From assembly GCA_013398295.1 (NCBI GenBank), contig VZSF01008154.1, positions 279,593-343,592 on the forward strand: a stretch of 64,000 nucleotides of DNA, read 5' to 3'. The DNA is from Chionis minor (Eukaryota > Chordata > Aves > Charadriiformes > Chionididae). Position 1 is the first letter of the stretch. Each line of letters begins with the position of its first letter. Positions 1 to 11,765 of the stretch are shown piece after piece. Position numbers and translations under genes: made by a program. The notes under the pieces are model-generated. The model made no database searches. It saw nothing but the letters and a program-made list of their open reading frames with translations, and was not told where the DNA came from.

Positions 1-1477
1 ATAATCAGAGAAGGTAAACAAAACATTTTATGTAAAATAAATGGATGTCTTAATCCTGCAAAGACTTAAAAATAATAATCTTTCCTGTTGCCAGTAAAAA
101 TACTAATAACATTTGGAATGTGAAACAACAGCTGGGAACAGTTAGCTCCAGGAGAGGCAGCCTGGTTTGTAGTTATTTTGCAAATCAGCGCGCGTCGTGG
201 CAACCAGAGGGTTTCATTTCCTTTGTGATAAGCCTTTCAGAGACAGACAACTCAGCAGGATTTCTTTTTTTGCCATACTTTGGGAACCTACTAAGAATTT
301 CACAAATTCCTATTTGAAAGGCCTACAAAAACCCACACACGTGAAAGCACAACAGTCAACGCAATATGGAACCCACCACACAATCCATGAAAAGGAGCCT
401 TAATCGCGTGGCAGCAGATAAAAGATAAGGTAAGAAGATAAGAAATTAAAAAGAAATTTAAAAAAAATTAAATTAAAAACAAAAACACAGATTTTGTTTC
501 AGCAGAAAAGCTTGCATTAATTTCTCACGGTGATACGCGGTTTTCAGTCCTTCCCCGCAGGGTTTGTAACGTGACAAAAACACTCAGTGTTTTGCTAACA
601 TTTGAGAAATTCAGAAGTTTTGTAACTCTGTTTCTCAGTTTCATTCAAATGTCTGCACTGCCGTCACTGTCACGAAACCTAGATAACATACCTGAATAAA
701 GTAAAGGCTGTGGTGAAAAACGGCGAAAAGCCCCGTTTCTCAATATAGAATTCGACTTATTTCATTTTTTAAACCACAAAACGTAAAACCAGCTCGGGTG
801 TGAACCCACACTCCAGTTGTACGTGAACATCAACAGACAAAATGGAATCGCCTCACATACGGATTATAATACAGGAATAGAAGTGCTCACTGTAGAAAGC
901 ATGTATTCAAATATGAAGTTAATTTGAGGGCAAAACAACACCAAATCTTGCCTTCACGAAGGCTTCTATTTCCTTTTTTTTTTTTTTTTAAGCAATCCCT
1001 GTGATCAAGCGTGGCCTGTTGAATGGAGCACAGATGAAGGCGGCCTCTGTGTTTTCCGTGCTGTTATATAGGATTTCCTAAGTTATATGATCTCAGCGAA
1101 GTCGAGGATTAGCGTTCAGTACAAGAGGAAAATTAAGCTTTGAGTCCTTTTGTTAAGAACAGCTTAAGGAGAAGGATTCATAAACACAGATAAAACTCCT
1201 GTTATTACGTATTTCTCTCATCTGTTCGTTTAAGCATCTTAATACACAGTAGTTTAACCTCCAAGACTGAGATGTCACTGATATTATTGGACGCCTGGAA
1301 AGAATTCATGCAGAAAACACCGCTGAGTCGGTTCTCCCACACCCAGCTCCATGTTAAAAAGAGGACTTCTCTCCCTCCAGAGATGCTTTTTGATGTTGTT
1401 CAACCAACAGCGTGCTTCAGAACGTCAACCAGATACCTCCCCCTGCCCACAGCTCCAAAGGTCACGCTGATCACAAC
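1..1477. other. Unique non-coding stretch
   Basis: No gene, RNA or recognisable repeat is visible here. The sequence is AT-rich, with an A-rich low-complexity patch at about 437-485 and a T homopolymer at about 974-989. Open frames are short and match nothing I recognise. Confidence 0.6.
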
Positions 1478-1979
1478 GTGCCCAGTTCTGGGGGGGCTCC
1501 CCAGTTCAAGGAGGACAGGGAGCTGCTGGAGAGGGGAGAGCAAAGGGCCATGAAGATGATGTGGGGGCTGGAACATCTTTCTTATGCGGAAAGGCTGAGG
1601 GAGATGGGTCTCTTTAGTCCGGAGAAGAGTAGACTGAGGGGGGAGCTCATCAATGCTCATCAATACTTCAAGGGAGGGGGCCAGGAGGATGGGACCAGTC
1701 CTTTCCTAGTGGTGCCCAGTGATAGGACAAGAGGTGACGGGCACAAATTTGGAACATAGGAAGTTCCATCTGAACATGAGGAGGACCTTCTTTCCTTTGA
1801 GGGTGGCAGAGCCCTGGCAGAGGCTGCCCAGAGAGGTGGTGGAGTCTCCGACTCTGGAGACATTCCCAACCCGCCTGGACGCCATCCTGTGCCACCTGCT
1901 GTAGGTGGACCTGCTCTGGCAGGGAGTTGGACCAGATGGTCTCCAGAGGTGCCTTGCCAACCCCGGTGATCCTGTGATA
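1478..1979 (+). mobile_element. CR1 LINE fragment, sense, 3'-end bearing
   Basis: A 5'-truncated CR1 non-LTR retrotransposon of about 500 bp. The plus strand reads through the end of CR1 ORF2: relics of the 'SYAERLREMGLFSPEKSRLRGE' type lie at about 1,580-1,640, and the '...[13 protein letters not shown]' relic lies at about 1,830-1,870. It then runs into the 3' untranslated tail (ttggaccagatggtctcc) and ends in degraded terminal units near 1,967-1,979. Several frameshifts break the reading frame, so it is a dead copy. The 10-bp direct repeat ctcatcaat(g/a) near 1,648 also occurs in the CR1 at 28.2 kb, so it belongs to that CR1 type. Confidence 0.9.
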
Positions 1980-4900
1980 AGTTGAACGTTTTAAGAATGG
2001 ATCCAAGGATTTAGAAACTCAGCAGATGGAAGAACTCTGGAAAGAAAGGACACTTGCAGCCGGCATCGCTCTACCCAGGGCAGCGGGGAAAACCAGAGGC
2101 GCGCCTACAGTTCACCCGTCCATGCAGAGACGTAGAGAAGGGCGAATGTAGAACCTGGGTTTGTCCCCCCACCACGTTTTCGTGACCCAAAGAACTCTGA
2201 ACTCACATACTCCAGATAAGAGCGGGCAGCTGAGCTCAAACCAAGCCGGTCAGCAGAAGGGGCCACAGAGGCAGCTCTAGGGGTTTCCGCTGGGATACAG
2301 GAGCCGGCACAATCCTCTTCCAGGACGATGGAAAACCGGCTTGATATTTCTTTCCCGAGATACAGCACCCTGCTCTTCACTGTGGTTTCTCCCTTGGCCT
2401 GTCATTTAAACTCCTTCGACTTTTGTCTAACTCTTCCAGCCCTATGTATAATTTTTCTATCCTTTCCCCCCCGCCATCAACTGTCTCCTCCTTCCCCCCG
2501 TTCTAGCTCCTTGTGTTTCCCCTCAGCCACTTCCCTTTTAGCTAAACTGAACCCAAATAAACATATATGTTTATTAATAACACCCTGGGACTGTTTACCA
2601 ACCCTCCTGTGGCTTGTTTGTCCTCGGCCTTCTGTTGCCCTGGGTGTGAATCATCCATTTAGGCAGGAAACTCCTCAGGAAAAGGACTGCCTGTTGTTCT
2701 AAATTCCTACAGTGTCTAGCACATACAGCCCCATTCTTAATTATTTTTACTTCTTCATTAACGCTTGCAGGTTTTCTCATTTGTGGATTGTTGCGTGTTT
2801 GCCTTGTATACCTTTACCGGGCTAATAAAGCCTTCAGATAAAAATTAAACCTGCTTTTGAATACGCATGGGACAGCACGTGCGATCAAGCTTTGTGTTCG
2901 GCATAAAACCAGCGTAGAACAGCTTTGCTGTAGATCAGCTCCCACCGAATTCCTACCAGTCGGCTCCCTGGGATTCCCGGCAGCCGGAAGCACACCTGCT
3001 CAGAACGATACCCTTTACACTAGGAAAACACACCCAAAAAACCAACGTAAAACAAAAAAACCACAACACAAACCAACACAACTTAACCATGTTTTTGGTT
3101 TGGGGGTTTTTTTTATAAATTTTAAAAAAAGATACTGTTTGCCCAAATCCAACGACAACCACTTGGGATGGCAGCGCAAGGCAGAGGCTCGTGCTCCGAG
3201 GAGCACGGCAGGGACCAAAACCGGTCCCGGATGCTCTCCCGGCATCATCTACATCGTGGCCCTCGCCGTACCCTCTTCTCCGAGACGATTTGGGGCAATT
3301 CCCATCACCATCCCCAGCGGTTTTTGCGAGGCACATCGAGCTCGTGCCACACGGGCCAGAACTATCCCAACCCAAACCCCGGCGGAGGGGCAGGGGTACG
3401 GGGAAAAGAATGGCATGTTCCCGCTCCCGGACACCGCGGGACGCGCCGAGTTCTGCCTTTCGCTGACAAAAGCTTCTTTTCATTAAAGGGTGGAAAAAAC
3501 CTCCCCCTTTTGTTCTCCAGCCTTCGAGGGGGTTACATCATCGCTTCTTCAATTTCAGGATTTTAGTGAAAACAGGCTTTCTCGCTAAGGCGGGTCAAAT
3601 GACTGTTAAATAAGAATTCCTGGGAGTATTTAATCTACACCCTCTATTAATTGATGGTTAGGGTACCCTTCTCATAATGACTCATCTAATGAAGAAACAA
3701 AAACACAGCAGAAAACCTCCACCCCCCCTGCTCCTACAGTATTAACGTTACAATGAGCCCGGGCACCTCTCCACCAAACAAGTCACCAAACTTTTTTCTC
3801 TTTTTTCTTGTTTTGTGCTCCCTAATTAGACCCAAGGCTTCCAAGGGAAAACCATAATGAGCTTTATATACTGCAGAGAAGATATTTTAAGACGACTGGT
3901 TTCACCGTGTACATAAAAAATAACATTTCCTCACCAAGTTTGCATCCAGCAGGTGCCTTGCATGTGAGGACAGGAATAATTTATCAATAGGAAGAGACGT
4001 ACATTTGCAGAATTACTAAGGGAAAATAGTCGCAGCAGCCCTACACCTTTTTTCTTCCCCACAATTAAATAATATAAATACTATATTTTTTTCCAAAGAT
4101 ACCTCCATACATTGTCTTTTACTTCACATGCATGTACATCAGCTTTGAGAAACCCGCATAACCCACCAGCGACGCAGCTTAAGAACCTGAGCAGACATTT
4201 CACCTTAGGCAGGGAAATCCCACATTGCAGACGTTGAGGGAAGCTCTAAATTCAGTAAAATATTTGTATTTTGCTACGAACAACTAAGCCGGACTAGCGA
4301 TTTTTTGACTGATGGCTCTAAGTGCAGCAGACATTGCAGTGGAAGAGATGATCAAGGGAAAAATAATACAAATTTTTGCATTTCTCTTTGCTGGTCTTTT
4401 CTGATCCTATACTTGCCTCTCTATCTGGTAATGAAACATGGCTAAAGCAAATCTGAACCAATTTTTGTGAATTGCTATAAGTATAAAGTAAATAGTTGGA
4501 CGTGTCTACGTAAGAAAAATACCCAAGGACAGAAGTAGAAAAGACGACCTGAAGACACACGAAAATAATGCACAGCTGTCTTTCAGATGAGTTATGTTTT
4601 ATTATAATACTCCCAATGTTATTTCTGTCTTTAATTCCTAGATTGATAACTATGTGTCAATCAAAAAGTACATCTCAGTAAAAGGATGCTCCTCTTTTTC
4701 CTAAAACACAGGAACCCTTGAAGAAAGCTTAACGCACATGACACAATTAAGGCAAGGCAAAGTCATTACTTCACCTATTTTTCCTGCCAGCAGGCTAAAT
4801 AAATCCACTTGTACTAAAAGCTTTTTTTTTTTTTTTTTTCATACCTCAAACAACACAGAGCCTTTAGACAACCAACAAAAATAGTTTTCAATTTCAGGCT

Positions 4901-5317
4901 AAGTGCCACGCTTTTAGTTACGGCGCGAGGTACTGAAACCTGATAGGGAATTGTAACAATCTCTCATCAAGCCCAGACAACAGTTTTCATCTGTCACCTG
5001 TAAATAAGCTAATTTCACGAAAGGCTTTGCTACAGTGAGCATTTTGCCTGAAGTTAATCTTTATTCTGACCCGTACATTCATTGAAACTGCCTACAAGCA
5101 ATTCCTCACCAAGGGCTGCCATATACCGAACTGTAATTTGCTGTAGAGCTTTCAATATCACCCGCCACAAATCCTAGAACACCCTTTTAGACCAAACGAG
5201 TGTCAGTTCTTTGTGGTTGACGCAACACAACAGACTGACTCAAAGGAAAAAGAGAGAGTTGGTTTTTTGGGTTTGTGTTTTGGTCTTCTTGGGGTTTTTT
5301 TGTTTTTGTTTTTTTTA
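1980..5317. other. Non-coding stretch with a CpG island
   Basis: Apart from the CpG island listed separately (3,165-3,475), this holds a pyrimidine-rich patch (about 2,455-2,520), an A/C-rich tract (about 3,028-3,080), a G/T-rich tract (about 3,090-3,115) and a T homopolymer at about 4,821-4,839. A G/T-rich tract at about 5,258-5,317 directly abuts the next CR1. No gene is recognised. Confidence 0.5.
3165..3475. promoter_or_regulatory. CpG island candidate
   Basis: About 28 CpG dinucleotides can be counted by eye in roughly 310 bases, with GC near 60 percent. This is far above the flanks. It contains an 8-bp-arm palindrome at 3,190-3,207 and a nearby 6-bp inverted repeat (gggacc...ggtccc). 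Open frames run through it on both strands (2,857-3,486 plus, 2,953-3,483 minus), as expected for CpG-rich DNA, and neither matches a family I know. It could be an unmethylated promoter or enhancer. No transcript direction can be assigned from sequence. Confidence 0.5.
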
Positions 5318-5518
5318 ATAGAATGATAGAATCTCTTGGGTTGGAAGAGACCTTCAAGATCATCGAGTCCAGCCATAAACCTACACTGCCAAAACCACCC
5401 CTAACCCATGTCCCTCAGCACCACGTCTGCCTTTTAAAAGAAATGCCTCCAGGGACGGCGATTCCACCACCTCCCTGGGCAGCCTCTTCCAATGCCTGAT
5501 AACCCTTTCGGTAAAGGT
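5318..5518 (-). mobile_element. CR1 LINE 3' end, antisense
   Basis: The minus strand carries the last ~200 bp of a CR1. It starts (reading plus) with two terminal 8-bp units (atagaatg, atagaatc), then ttgggttggaagagacc and the conserved tail to about 5,518, where similarity stops at a 5' truncation. It is the same type as the copies at 19.8 and 61.7 kb but more diverged, including a changed stretch near 5,432-5,445, so it is probably an older insertion. Confidence 0.92.
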
Positions 5519-7384
5519 TATCTTAAAAGAGCTGGTGTGGAAAGGTAGCGTTCATTGGTGTGGTCACAGTTTTCTCCTCTTGAGGTCAGAAGGTGGGCAT
5601 CCTACAAGCCTTGAGCGACCAGATCTCGCCCAATCCATCTTTGCTGGAAAGGTGGCTACCTCCAATGGGCAGAAACAGTACCCCAGTGAGAAAAATCAGT
5701 GTTCCAAACCAAGCCAGAGATGTACCTGCATCCTCAGTTTTGATGATATGCATCAGCAATTAATAAGAAAAGTTAGAGGAGTTAGAGACTAGACTCGCAC
5801 ACAAAAATTTCCATCAACCCTTCCCTAATCTACAACTTGAAAAGGATACTTCTAGAAAAGAAATTGCTTGTAAAAAGAAAACTTCTCCTTTGCACGAGGC
5901 AGAAACAGAGCTGCTGTTACACACAGGTGTGGCTGAAGAGTTCACTCTGTCATTGCCTGGAGGTTTCCTGGTTAAAAGGGGTTTTGTTTTATGGGCTGGT
6001 TTGGTTTCTTTAGAATCCCTTGAAACAAAGACTCTGAGCATCTTTGATGAATGAACTTAAACTTTAACAGTATTCAGATAGCACGCTATCAGCAAAGGGC
6101 ATGCCAAATTTTAACCTGACAAATTTAAGCAAATTTTAAGCTTAAAAATACATATTGCTTATATATATGATGTATTATACATAGCATATATATATTTATA
6201 CATATAATATCTACATTAAGTTTACATTAAGAACCCAAACCAGAATCAAGCTAGCATTTTTTCATCAGAACAAAACAGGTCTGTTATTTTGCTTGCTTAG
6301 TTTTGTTGGGGTTTTCTTTAAGCAATTTTGTGCTAATTCATCACAAGAACAAACAGTACTACGTTAGAATTTCTCAGGTAAACAAATTCTAAGTTTTTAG
6401 CCAGCTGAGTGTCTTTTTTCAAAGCAATGATGGCATTCAACGCCGACCAGATCGGAGCTGCTGCTGGAAGTTAATAACAGCTTTGGTCTACGCGTGGATA
6501 GGTAAAAATTAAAGCTCCGTCCAAATTAATGTGTTCATTTTCAAAATAAGACGTCCTGTTATGCAAGTGATGTATATGACAAGCCAACTTCTGTGTATGC
6601 ACCCGACCCGAAAAAGATTTTGATTTGTGCGTATCCACTCATCCCCAAAAATAAAGATATCTGAGGGCCACTTTAATGTCAACGTGTTTATGAGCACTGC
6701 AGAAGAGTCAGTAAGTTTGCGGTCTCTGGCATAAAACAGGACAGTGTTTTGATCCCAAAATGCTTCGCCAGTTAAGTAATTGTTTAATCTGAAGGACATT
6801 CGCTAATAAATATCAACTATGACTAACTTTAGCCTACGAAGTACAACATCAGATCCCAAAAAAGCAAGGCAACCTTTGGCAGACACAGCTTTAGGCACTC
6901 CTAAATGTTTTTCCTCTGTGAAATTTCATGGCATTAAAAATTATCTGTTTTACCATTCACAGAAGCGAGCAGTAAAATTAAAGTAGGAATAACAGGACTT
7001 CTTGCAGTTTATGTGCTTATTTTCATTAAATAATCCCCACCAGCGCTCACAATCCGAATCTCGCAATGTTCTGCTGATACAGGAGACGGAAAATAAAACG
7101 GACCCGAAGGAATTTGCAGCCAGAAACAAGCCTTGGTCCAAAACTGAGGGAGACTCAACCTTCATCTCGTCACTTTGAATGAAAAAACATAAACATCAAA
7201 CCAGCGAACAGATAAATACAATGGGACTATTCATATGGTTGTGTCAGTAAATGTCTTTCTCTGGCCTCTCAAGCTCTGACTCGACACAGATGCTCTCCGT
7301 CCCCTCTGTAACAGGCTATTTCGCAAATGGAGAACGCGGGTCCTTAACAATTTAATAAAAGATTCACTCTGGATCAGAAAATTT
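5519..7384. other. Non-coding stretch with AT-rich low complexity
   Basis: An alternating TA-rich segment lies at about 6,158-6,210. A 96-codon minus-strand open frame (6,509-6,799) matches nothing I recognise and has no supporting context. A pyrimidine-rich minus-strand splice-acceptor-like site near 7,074-7,100 is discussed with the candidate exon at 7,393-7,531. Confidence 0.4.
6158..6210. repeat. Interrupted TA-rich microsatellite
   Basis: Interrupted runs of alternating TA and TATT/TACA form low-complexity AT DNA of about 50 bp. No function is implied. Confidence 0.6.
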
Positions 7385-7865
7385 AGACTCACTTTCCGAC
7401 GCGACATAGGCAGGTGCCAGCACTTCTGAATTCTGATTGACTGCACTCAAAAGTTTTTCATCCTGGCAACACCGTTGCCATAGCGATCCCGGCGGATCGG
7501 ATATTCTTAGCAACCGCTCCCAACTCTCCATCCCCAGCGCTCTCCGGGTTCCTCCAAAGCTGAGCTGCATAACCTCCTTTCCGAAACCCCAGCGACCACC
7601 AGAAGGAGGACTGGAGTAGCATCGGCTCACGAACCAAAGTGCCTTCCCCAAAAATACCACACGTGCCAGCCAAGACGCTTGTGCAAAGGGCGCTTTCCAA
7701 ATGGGAGGACGCGGAAAGAACGCTCGGCTGCTGGGTACTGCACCGGGAAAAAGAGGAGTTTGCGTTCAGCTCCTCCACAAACACCGTGGTGAGCCGGGAT
7801 CCCAAATCGCATTGCGGCGTCAAAGAGATGTCATTCACGTGAAGCTCAATTTCTTACGCGCCGTA
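7385..7865. promoter_or_regulatory. CpG-rich block with an X-box-like motif
   Basis: About 33 CpGs can be counted by eye in roughly 480 bases, with GC just above 50 percent. The observed/expected CpG ratio is therefore close to 1, as in vertebrate CpG islands. At 7,474-7,487 the sequence GTTGCCATAGCGAT matches the palindromic RFX X-box consensus (GTTGCCATGGCAAC) at about 11-12 of 14 positions. The ggcaac...gttgcc inverted repeat at 7,465-7,479 overlaps it. RFX factors typically control ciliary and MHC-II genes, but only the motif is seen here. A candidate minus-strand first exon lies inside the block. Confidence 0.45.
7393..7531 (-). CDS. Candidate first coding exon, unknown protein
   Basis: This is a weak prediction. 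On the minus strand an ATG at 7,531-7,529 has G at -3 and G at +4, a favourable Kozak context. It opens a 46-codon frame beginning MESWERLLRI and ending in ...APAYVASE. The frame meets a near-consensus splice donor, GTGAGT, at 7,392-7,387 after phase 1. The exon lies in a CpG-rich block and overlaps the X-box-like motif. A possible partner acceptor follows a pyrimidine-rich run (ending ...tcctgtatcag) at about 7,074. It would keep the frame open for about 21 codons to a TAA at 7,011-7,009, giving a protein of about 67 residues with a 0.3 kb intron. I do not recognise the protein and see no domain. The same frame is also open upstream to 7,660, so the start is uncertain. A chance open frame in CpG-rich DNA is a serious alternative. 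Confidence 0.2.
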
Positions 7866-8158
7866 CACAAACATCGTGAATTCCCTGTGCGTTGCCCCCA
7901 CGTAAAATTGCAGATTGAACTTATTACCCCTTAAACATGGTGGTTTATTGTGGGAAGGGGGCGGACAGACATGACACTTGTTATTTTTTAGTAGGATCAC
8001 TTCTTACTACTATCCTGAAATTCCAGCTTTGTATCAACATCACAAGAATTTTTCTTAGCTTTCTCTTCACTGGTATTTCTCCTACAGTTCTGCGGTCTCT
8101 TCTAAAGGGATGGAGAAAGTCTTCCAGCGTTTTGCATTAATTCCAAGACCATAAAAAT

Positions 8159-8185
8159 CCCCCCCCCTTTTTTTCCCCCCCCCCC
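8159..8185. repeat. Poly-C / poly-T / poly-C tract
   Basis: Nine C, seven T and about eleven C lie in immediate succession, followed by a short acacac run. Such tracts are error-prone in sequencing, so the exact lengths are uncertain. Confidence 0.75.
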
Positions 8186-9276
8186 ACACACCTAGTTGTC
8201 ACTCTGTGCTGCAGTAGCATTAGATAAAATCCATCTAAAAGTTGCATCCCTGAAATCAGAAGAAGATTTCTGATTTCTTCTTGGGTTTTAGACACCCCAG
8301 AAGACACCCAAGACCAAACCAAGACATCATCTTGGGTTTCATACCCTACCGCAACAAAGGAGTTTGATAATTAACATAATTAACCATTGTCTCTCTCGCA
8401 CAGAAGTAGGCAAAGTGTGTTAACAAGCACGCTTCGGAGCCAGCTGTAAAGTAATCGGGAATTGGCAAACCGTGACACCTCTGGTGTTCCAACTACACAT
8501 CCCCCGTTTGGCAACCGCCTTCAATTCCCATCGGAGGCTGCGCGCTGCCGCTTGGGGCTGGGATTCCCTCCATCCCTCACTCCGTGCAACAGGGAGAAGA
8601 AAAAAAAAAAATAGGAGTTACTCAATACCCAAAATAAAACAGGAGCTTCCGTGCCAATTCAATTTAGGACAGAGTGAGTCACACCTCTTCACGCCGGCAA
8701 TGCTTCATGGACTTCATCTGGGAACGCCAAGGGGAACGGATAGTAGAGAACAGTGCTCGTGGTAGAGGTGGAGGGGAGAGTGAAACGCATCGAGAGGCTA
8801 CGACGTAAAAACAGATTTGGACCTGCTGCTCCCTGCCAAACCCGGACGTGCTACCCTAGAAACACCAGACAGTGCCAAGAGCAGGGAATGCGATGGGACC
8901 GACAGACACCTGCACCACAAAGCCTGATGGACCCACTGCTCCACTCTGGACACGGACTCACCAAATGTATCGTTGACAAGATCTGTAAAGTGAAAAAAAT
9001 TGGCATCTACTCGAAACAAACAATACATTACTAAGCATAAACCTTCACGCGTACCTTGAAAGTAGACCTTCAAGGAGGTCTCCTCAAAGAGAGATCCATG
9101 ACGTTTGCAAGATGCCGGCAAACAAACGGAAAAATACTACCTAACTGCACATTCCAAAATAAAAGAACTAAACTACAAAGAGATAATTTAGAAGGCCTTC
9201 TAGGCTATTTCCAAAAAACCAAAAAAAGACAGTTTTCAAGAAAGTATGTTCTCAGAGTCACAGTGAAGTTTTTTCT

Positions 9277-9290
9277 ATTGCTATGGCAAT
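9277..9290. promoter_or_regulatory. X-box-like palindrome
   Basis: ATTGCTATGGCAAT is an imperfect palindrome resembling the RFX X-box (GTTGCCATGGCAAC). It has a perfect right half-site core (ATGGCAA) and a weaker left half. It stands alone, with no promoter evidence around it, so a chance match is likely. Confidence 0.15.
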
Positions 9291-10250
9291 TGCAAGCTTC
9301 CACTAAGGTGAGGGTCCAAAATACGTCCACACCATGAATGTGGGATAAAAAACCATCACGAAACGAGGGACCGCGGGGCTTCTAGACAAGAAACGCTACA
9401 TTTCTGGCTCCCTTCCTAAACTGAAACCTCTGAACATTCCCTGTTGCAATAATAAGGTTGACACCACAAAAAGAAATCTAAAAGAAATGCAGCAGAACAA
9501 CAAGAACTTGGTAAACAGCCTGATCCTGACCCCGTACCAAAGGAAGCTTTCAGCAGCTTGTCAGAATCACGCCAGCTTTGACCTCCCTCTGCATAAATAA
9601 ACCCAAGATTAGGCCTGACATTTCAGCTTTGCCTACTTTTTATCAAGTGGAAATTAGGCAGAATTCTGCCAGACGCTTAGCTAATATGCAGGCAATTTGA
9701 TAAATATCAGCTAATGCTTTCCTTTTTCATTTCCTGCGTTGTTTCCGCGCAAGAGGGATCCTGGGACCACACAAGACATGGCGCTGCAAAGTGCCCCGCT
9801 ATATTGTATTTACTCAGCCGGATTTTGCGGTTTCTTTCAAGTCTGCTAAATATAGCTGGTTATTTTTCTTCCGAGCCAAGAAAAGGAAGGAAAAAAAAAA
9901 AAAATCACAGCTGACACAGATTTCATCTCAGCAGTCACCTGCGAGCCCTGGTTGCAGCTCTCCTCCCGCAGCGACCAACAAGCAGCACAGTCCTGTGGCT
10001 GCAGGTGCTCTGACCGCAACGCTGGACTGCTTTTTGTTTTCCAAAATTAAGCACAGATAACAAACAGGGGAAATGCTAGAAATATCAGCACTTCGGGTCG
10101 GTTACCAGTTTATCGGCTCTGCAATTTAATCCAGAAACAAAAGATGAGATTCCACATAGCGGATCGTATTAACCACTGGGCTTAATATATTCTCAAGTCT
10201 GGCATCAAAGCAAAGCCTGCGTGGCTTGAGGTATCCAATTTATACACCCA

Positions 10251-10313
10251 AAGCTTTTTTTTTTTCCCCTTTTGTTTTTTTTTTTCCCCTTTTGCTTTTT
10301 TTTTTTTTCCCCC
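10251..10313. repeat. Tandem polypyrimidine repeat
   Basis: There are three consecutive units of about 20-23 bases, each a T run (11-13) followed by CCCC and a short TTTTG(C) linker. The plus strand is almost purely pyrimidine over about 60 bases, a composition that can form triplex (H-) DNA. Its origin is probably slippage in an old poly(T) tract. Confidence 0.75.
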
Positions 10314-11501
10314 AAGACCAAAGAAATGCCAATTGACAACCTTTCAGTTATGTCACTTTGATGGTGCTGAGCCAGAACCATCGCGTTAGAAGCCCTCATG
10401 TAATTTATTCAGGTCATTTCCATTCTGAATCGGTGAAAAGAGGCATTTTAAAGGTTCTGTAGTAAGCACGGCAAATTTTCCTCTTTTTTTTTTTTAACCT
10501 TTTTTAAGTGTTTTTGCTAAATACAACAAAAGCTGAAGATGCGACCGTCTACCCAATGCAATTTATCCTCCTTACTTTCGATAATCACCTTAATAAAGCT
10601 CAATTTTTTGAGGTGAGAAAACATTAAAACCTCTCCCTTAGCAGCGTATGGCGCATTAAGCAGACTCATTTTTGCCACCTTGACAGAAACACTGCTCAAA
10701 ACATGATGCTTGCAAATCGCTAAGCTCAGATGGTCGGAAAGCGAGAATTAACACAGTTTAAATCTGCGCTTTTGTGTATATTGGTAGTGTATAGCCCAAT
10801 ACCACAGAGTTGAGTGGGGTTTTTTCAGGAAGATCCCATAGTAATTCGGGGATGCCTCATCCAACCTCCACTTTTTCGCTCCATTTTTGCCCCTATTTCC
10901 TTTCTGCCTCCACAGGTCGCTGCAGTTCACAGAGCAAGGGGGAACATCTGCAGACAACGTGCAAAGGCTCATTTTCGATAAAAAGTCTCACCCCAAAATC
11001 AGGCATGAGGCTCCTGAGACCGTCCCTCAAGCCAATTTGGGGCTCATTAGCATGACTCCTAGGGCTATTAGCAATCCTTCCAGCAAGAACCGTGATGGAT
11101 TCCCACAAATCACTAGCAGCACAGTGGGAAATCCATCTCTTTTTTTCTTCCATCCATGACAACCGACGTGTAGCGCATGTGCGCAGCGACTTCAACACAC
11201 CCGCAAACACCCAGATTGCAAGAGGTCGGTGGAAATAACACTGTGGTGGAACAAAAAAAAAAAAACTCAAGTTGTTGGAACGATGCGAATTGGACAGAGC
11301 GTTCAACGTAAATGAACTGGGGGAAGCGGCTTCGGAGGCAGAAACTCCAGCCTCATTTCACTGACAAAACCAAATCTCCAGCCAGATTCTAGATTTATTA
11401 AAGCTAATTGTTCCCGCAGCCCAGGTAAAGGGAAATTAAACCTCTGACTCAAGAAAAAAAAAAAAAGCAATGAGAATTCCGTCCCAAGGCAGAGGAACCA
11501 C

Positions 11502-11765
11502 AAAACAATGGAATAACTCAGGCTGGAAGGAACTTGTGGAGCTCGCCTCCCCGCCACTCAAACCAGGTCCCATTCCACCAGCACGCTCAGGACAGTATCC
11601 CAACAAACACCCAACATCCCCAGGAACGGAGACGCCACAGCCTCTCCACTCTGATTTTTCCAGCGCCTGACCAGTCTCACAGTGAAAATTTTTCTCCCTA
11701 TATATAAAACCAGGACTCACTGTGTTGCAACTGGTGCCCAGTGCCACTTGTCCTAGTCCTGCACA
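11502..11765 (-). mobile_element. Old CR1-type LINE 3' end, antisense
   Basis: Reading plus, aatggaataactcaggctgg opens a degraded match to the reverse complement of an older CR1 3' region. Recognisable islands follow: ccaggaacggagacgccacagcc near 11,610 and cagtgaaaatttttctccctatat near 11,680. The usual cttgtcctagtcctg stretch ends near 11,765. It is much more diverged than the other copies, so it comes from an older CR1 subfamily. No open frame survives. Confidence 0.75.

Larger units (their letters stand above)
7866..11501. other. Non-coding stretch with low-complexity tracts
   Basis: Contents: a C9-T7-C11 homopolymer block at 8,159-8,185; a nested small inverted repeat around 8,252-8,277; a second X-box-like palindrome at 9,277-9,290 (ATTGCTATGGCAAT); and a pyrimidine tandem repeat at 10,251-10,313. 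No gene is recognised. Other open frames are short. Confidence 0.5.

Noticed and set aside
2857..3486. 209-codon plus-strand frame, and the overlapping 176-codon minus-strand frame at 2,953-3,483
   Set aside because: Both strands are open through the same CpG-rich island. The first third is low-complexity A/C-rich, and neither translation resembles a known family.
6509..6799. 96-codon minus-strand frame
   Set aside because: It reads plausibly but matches nothing. The only upstream acceptor does not join in frame to the candidate exon at 7,393.
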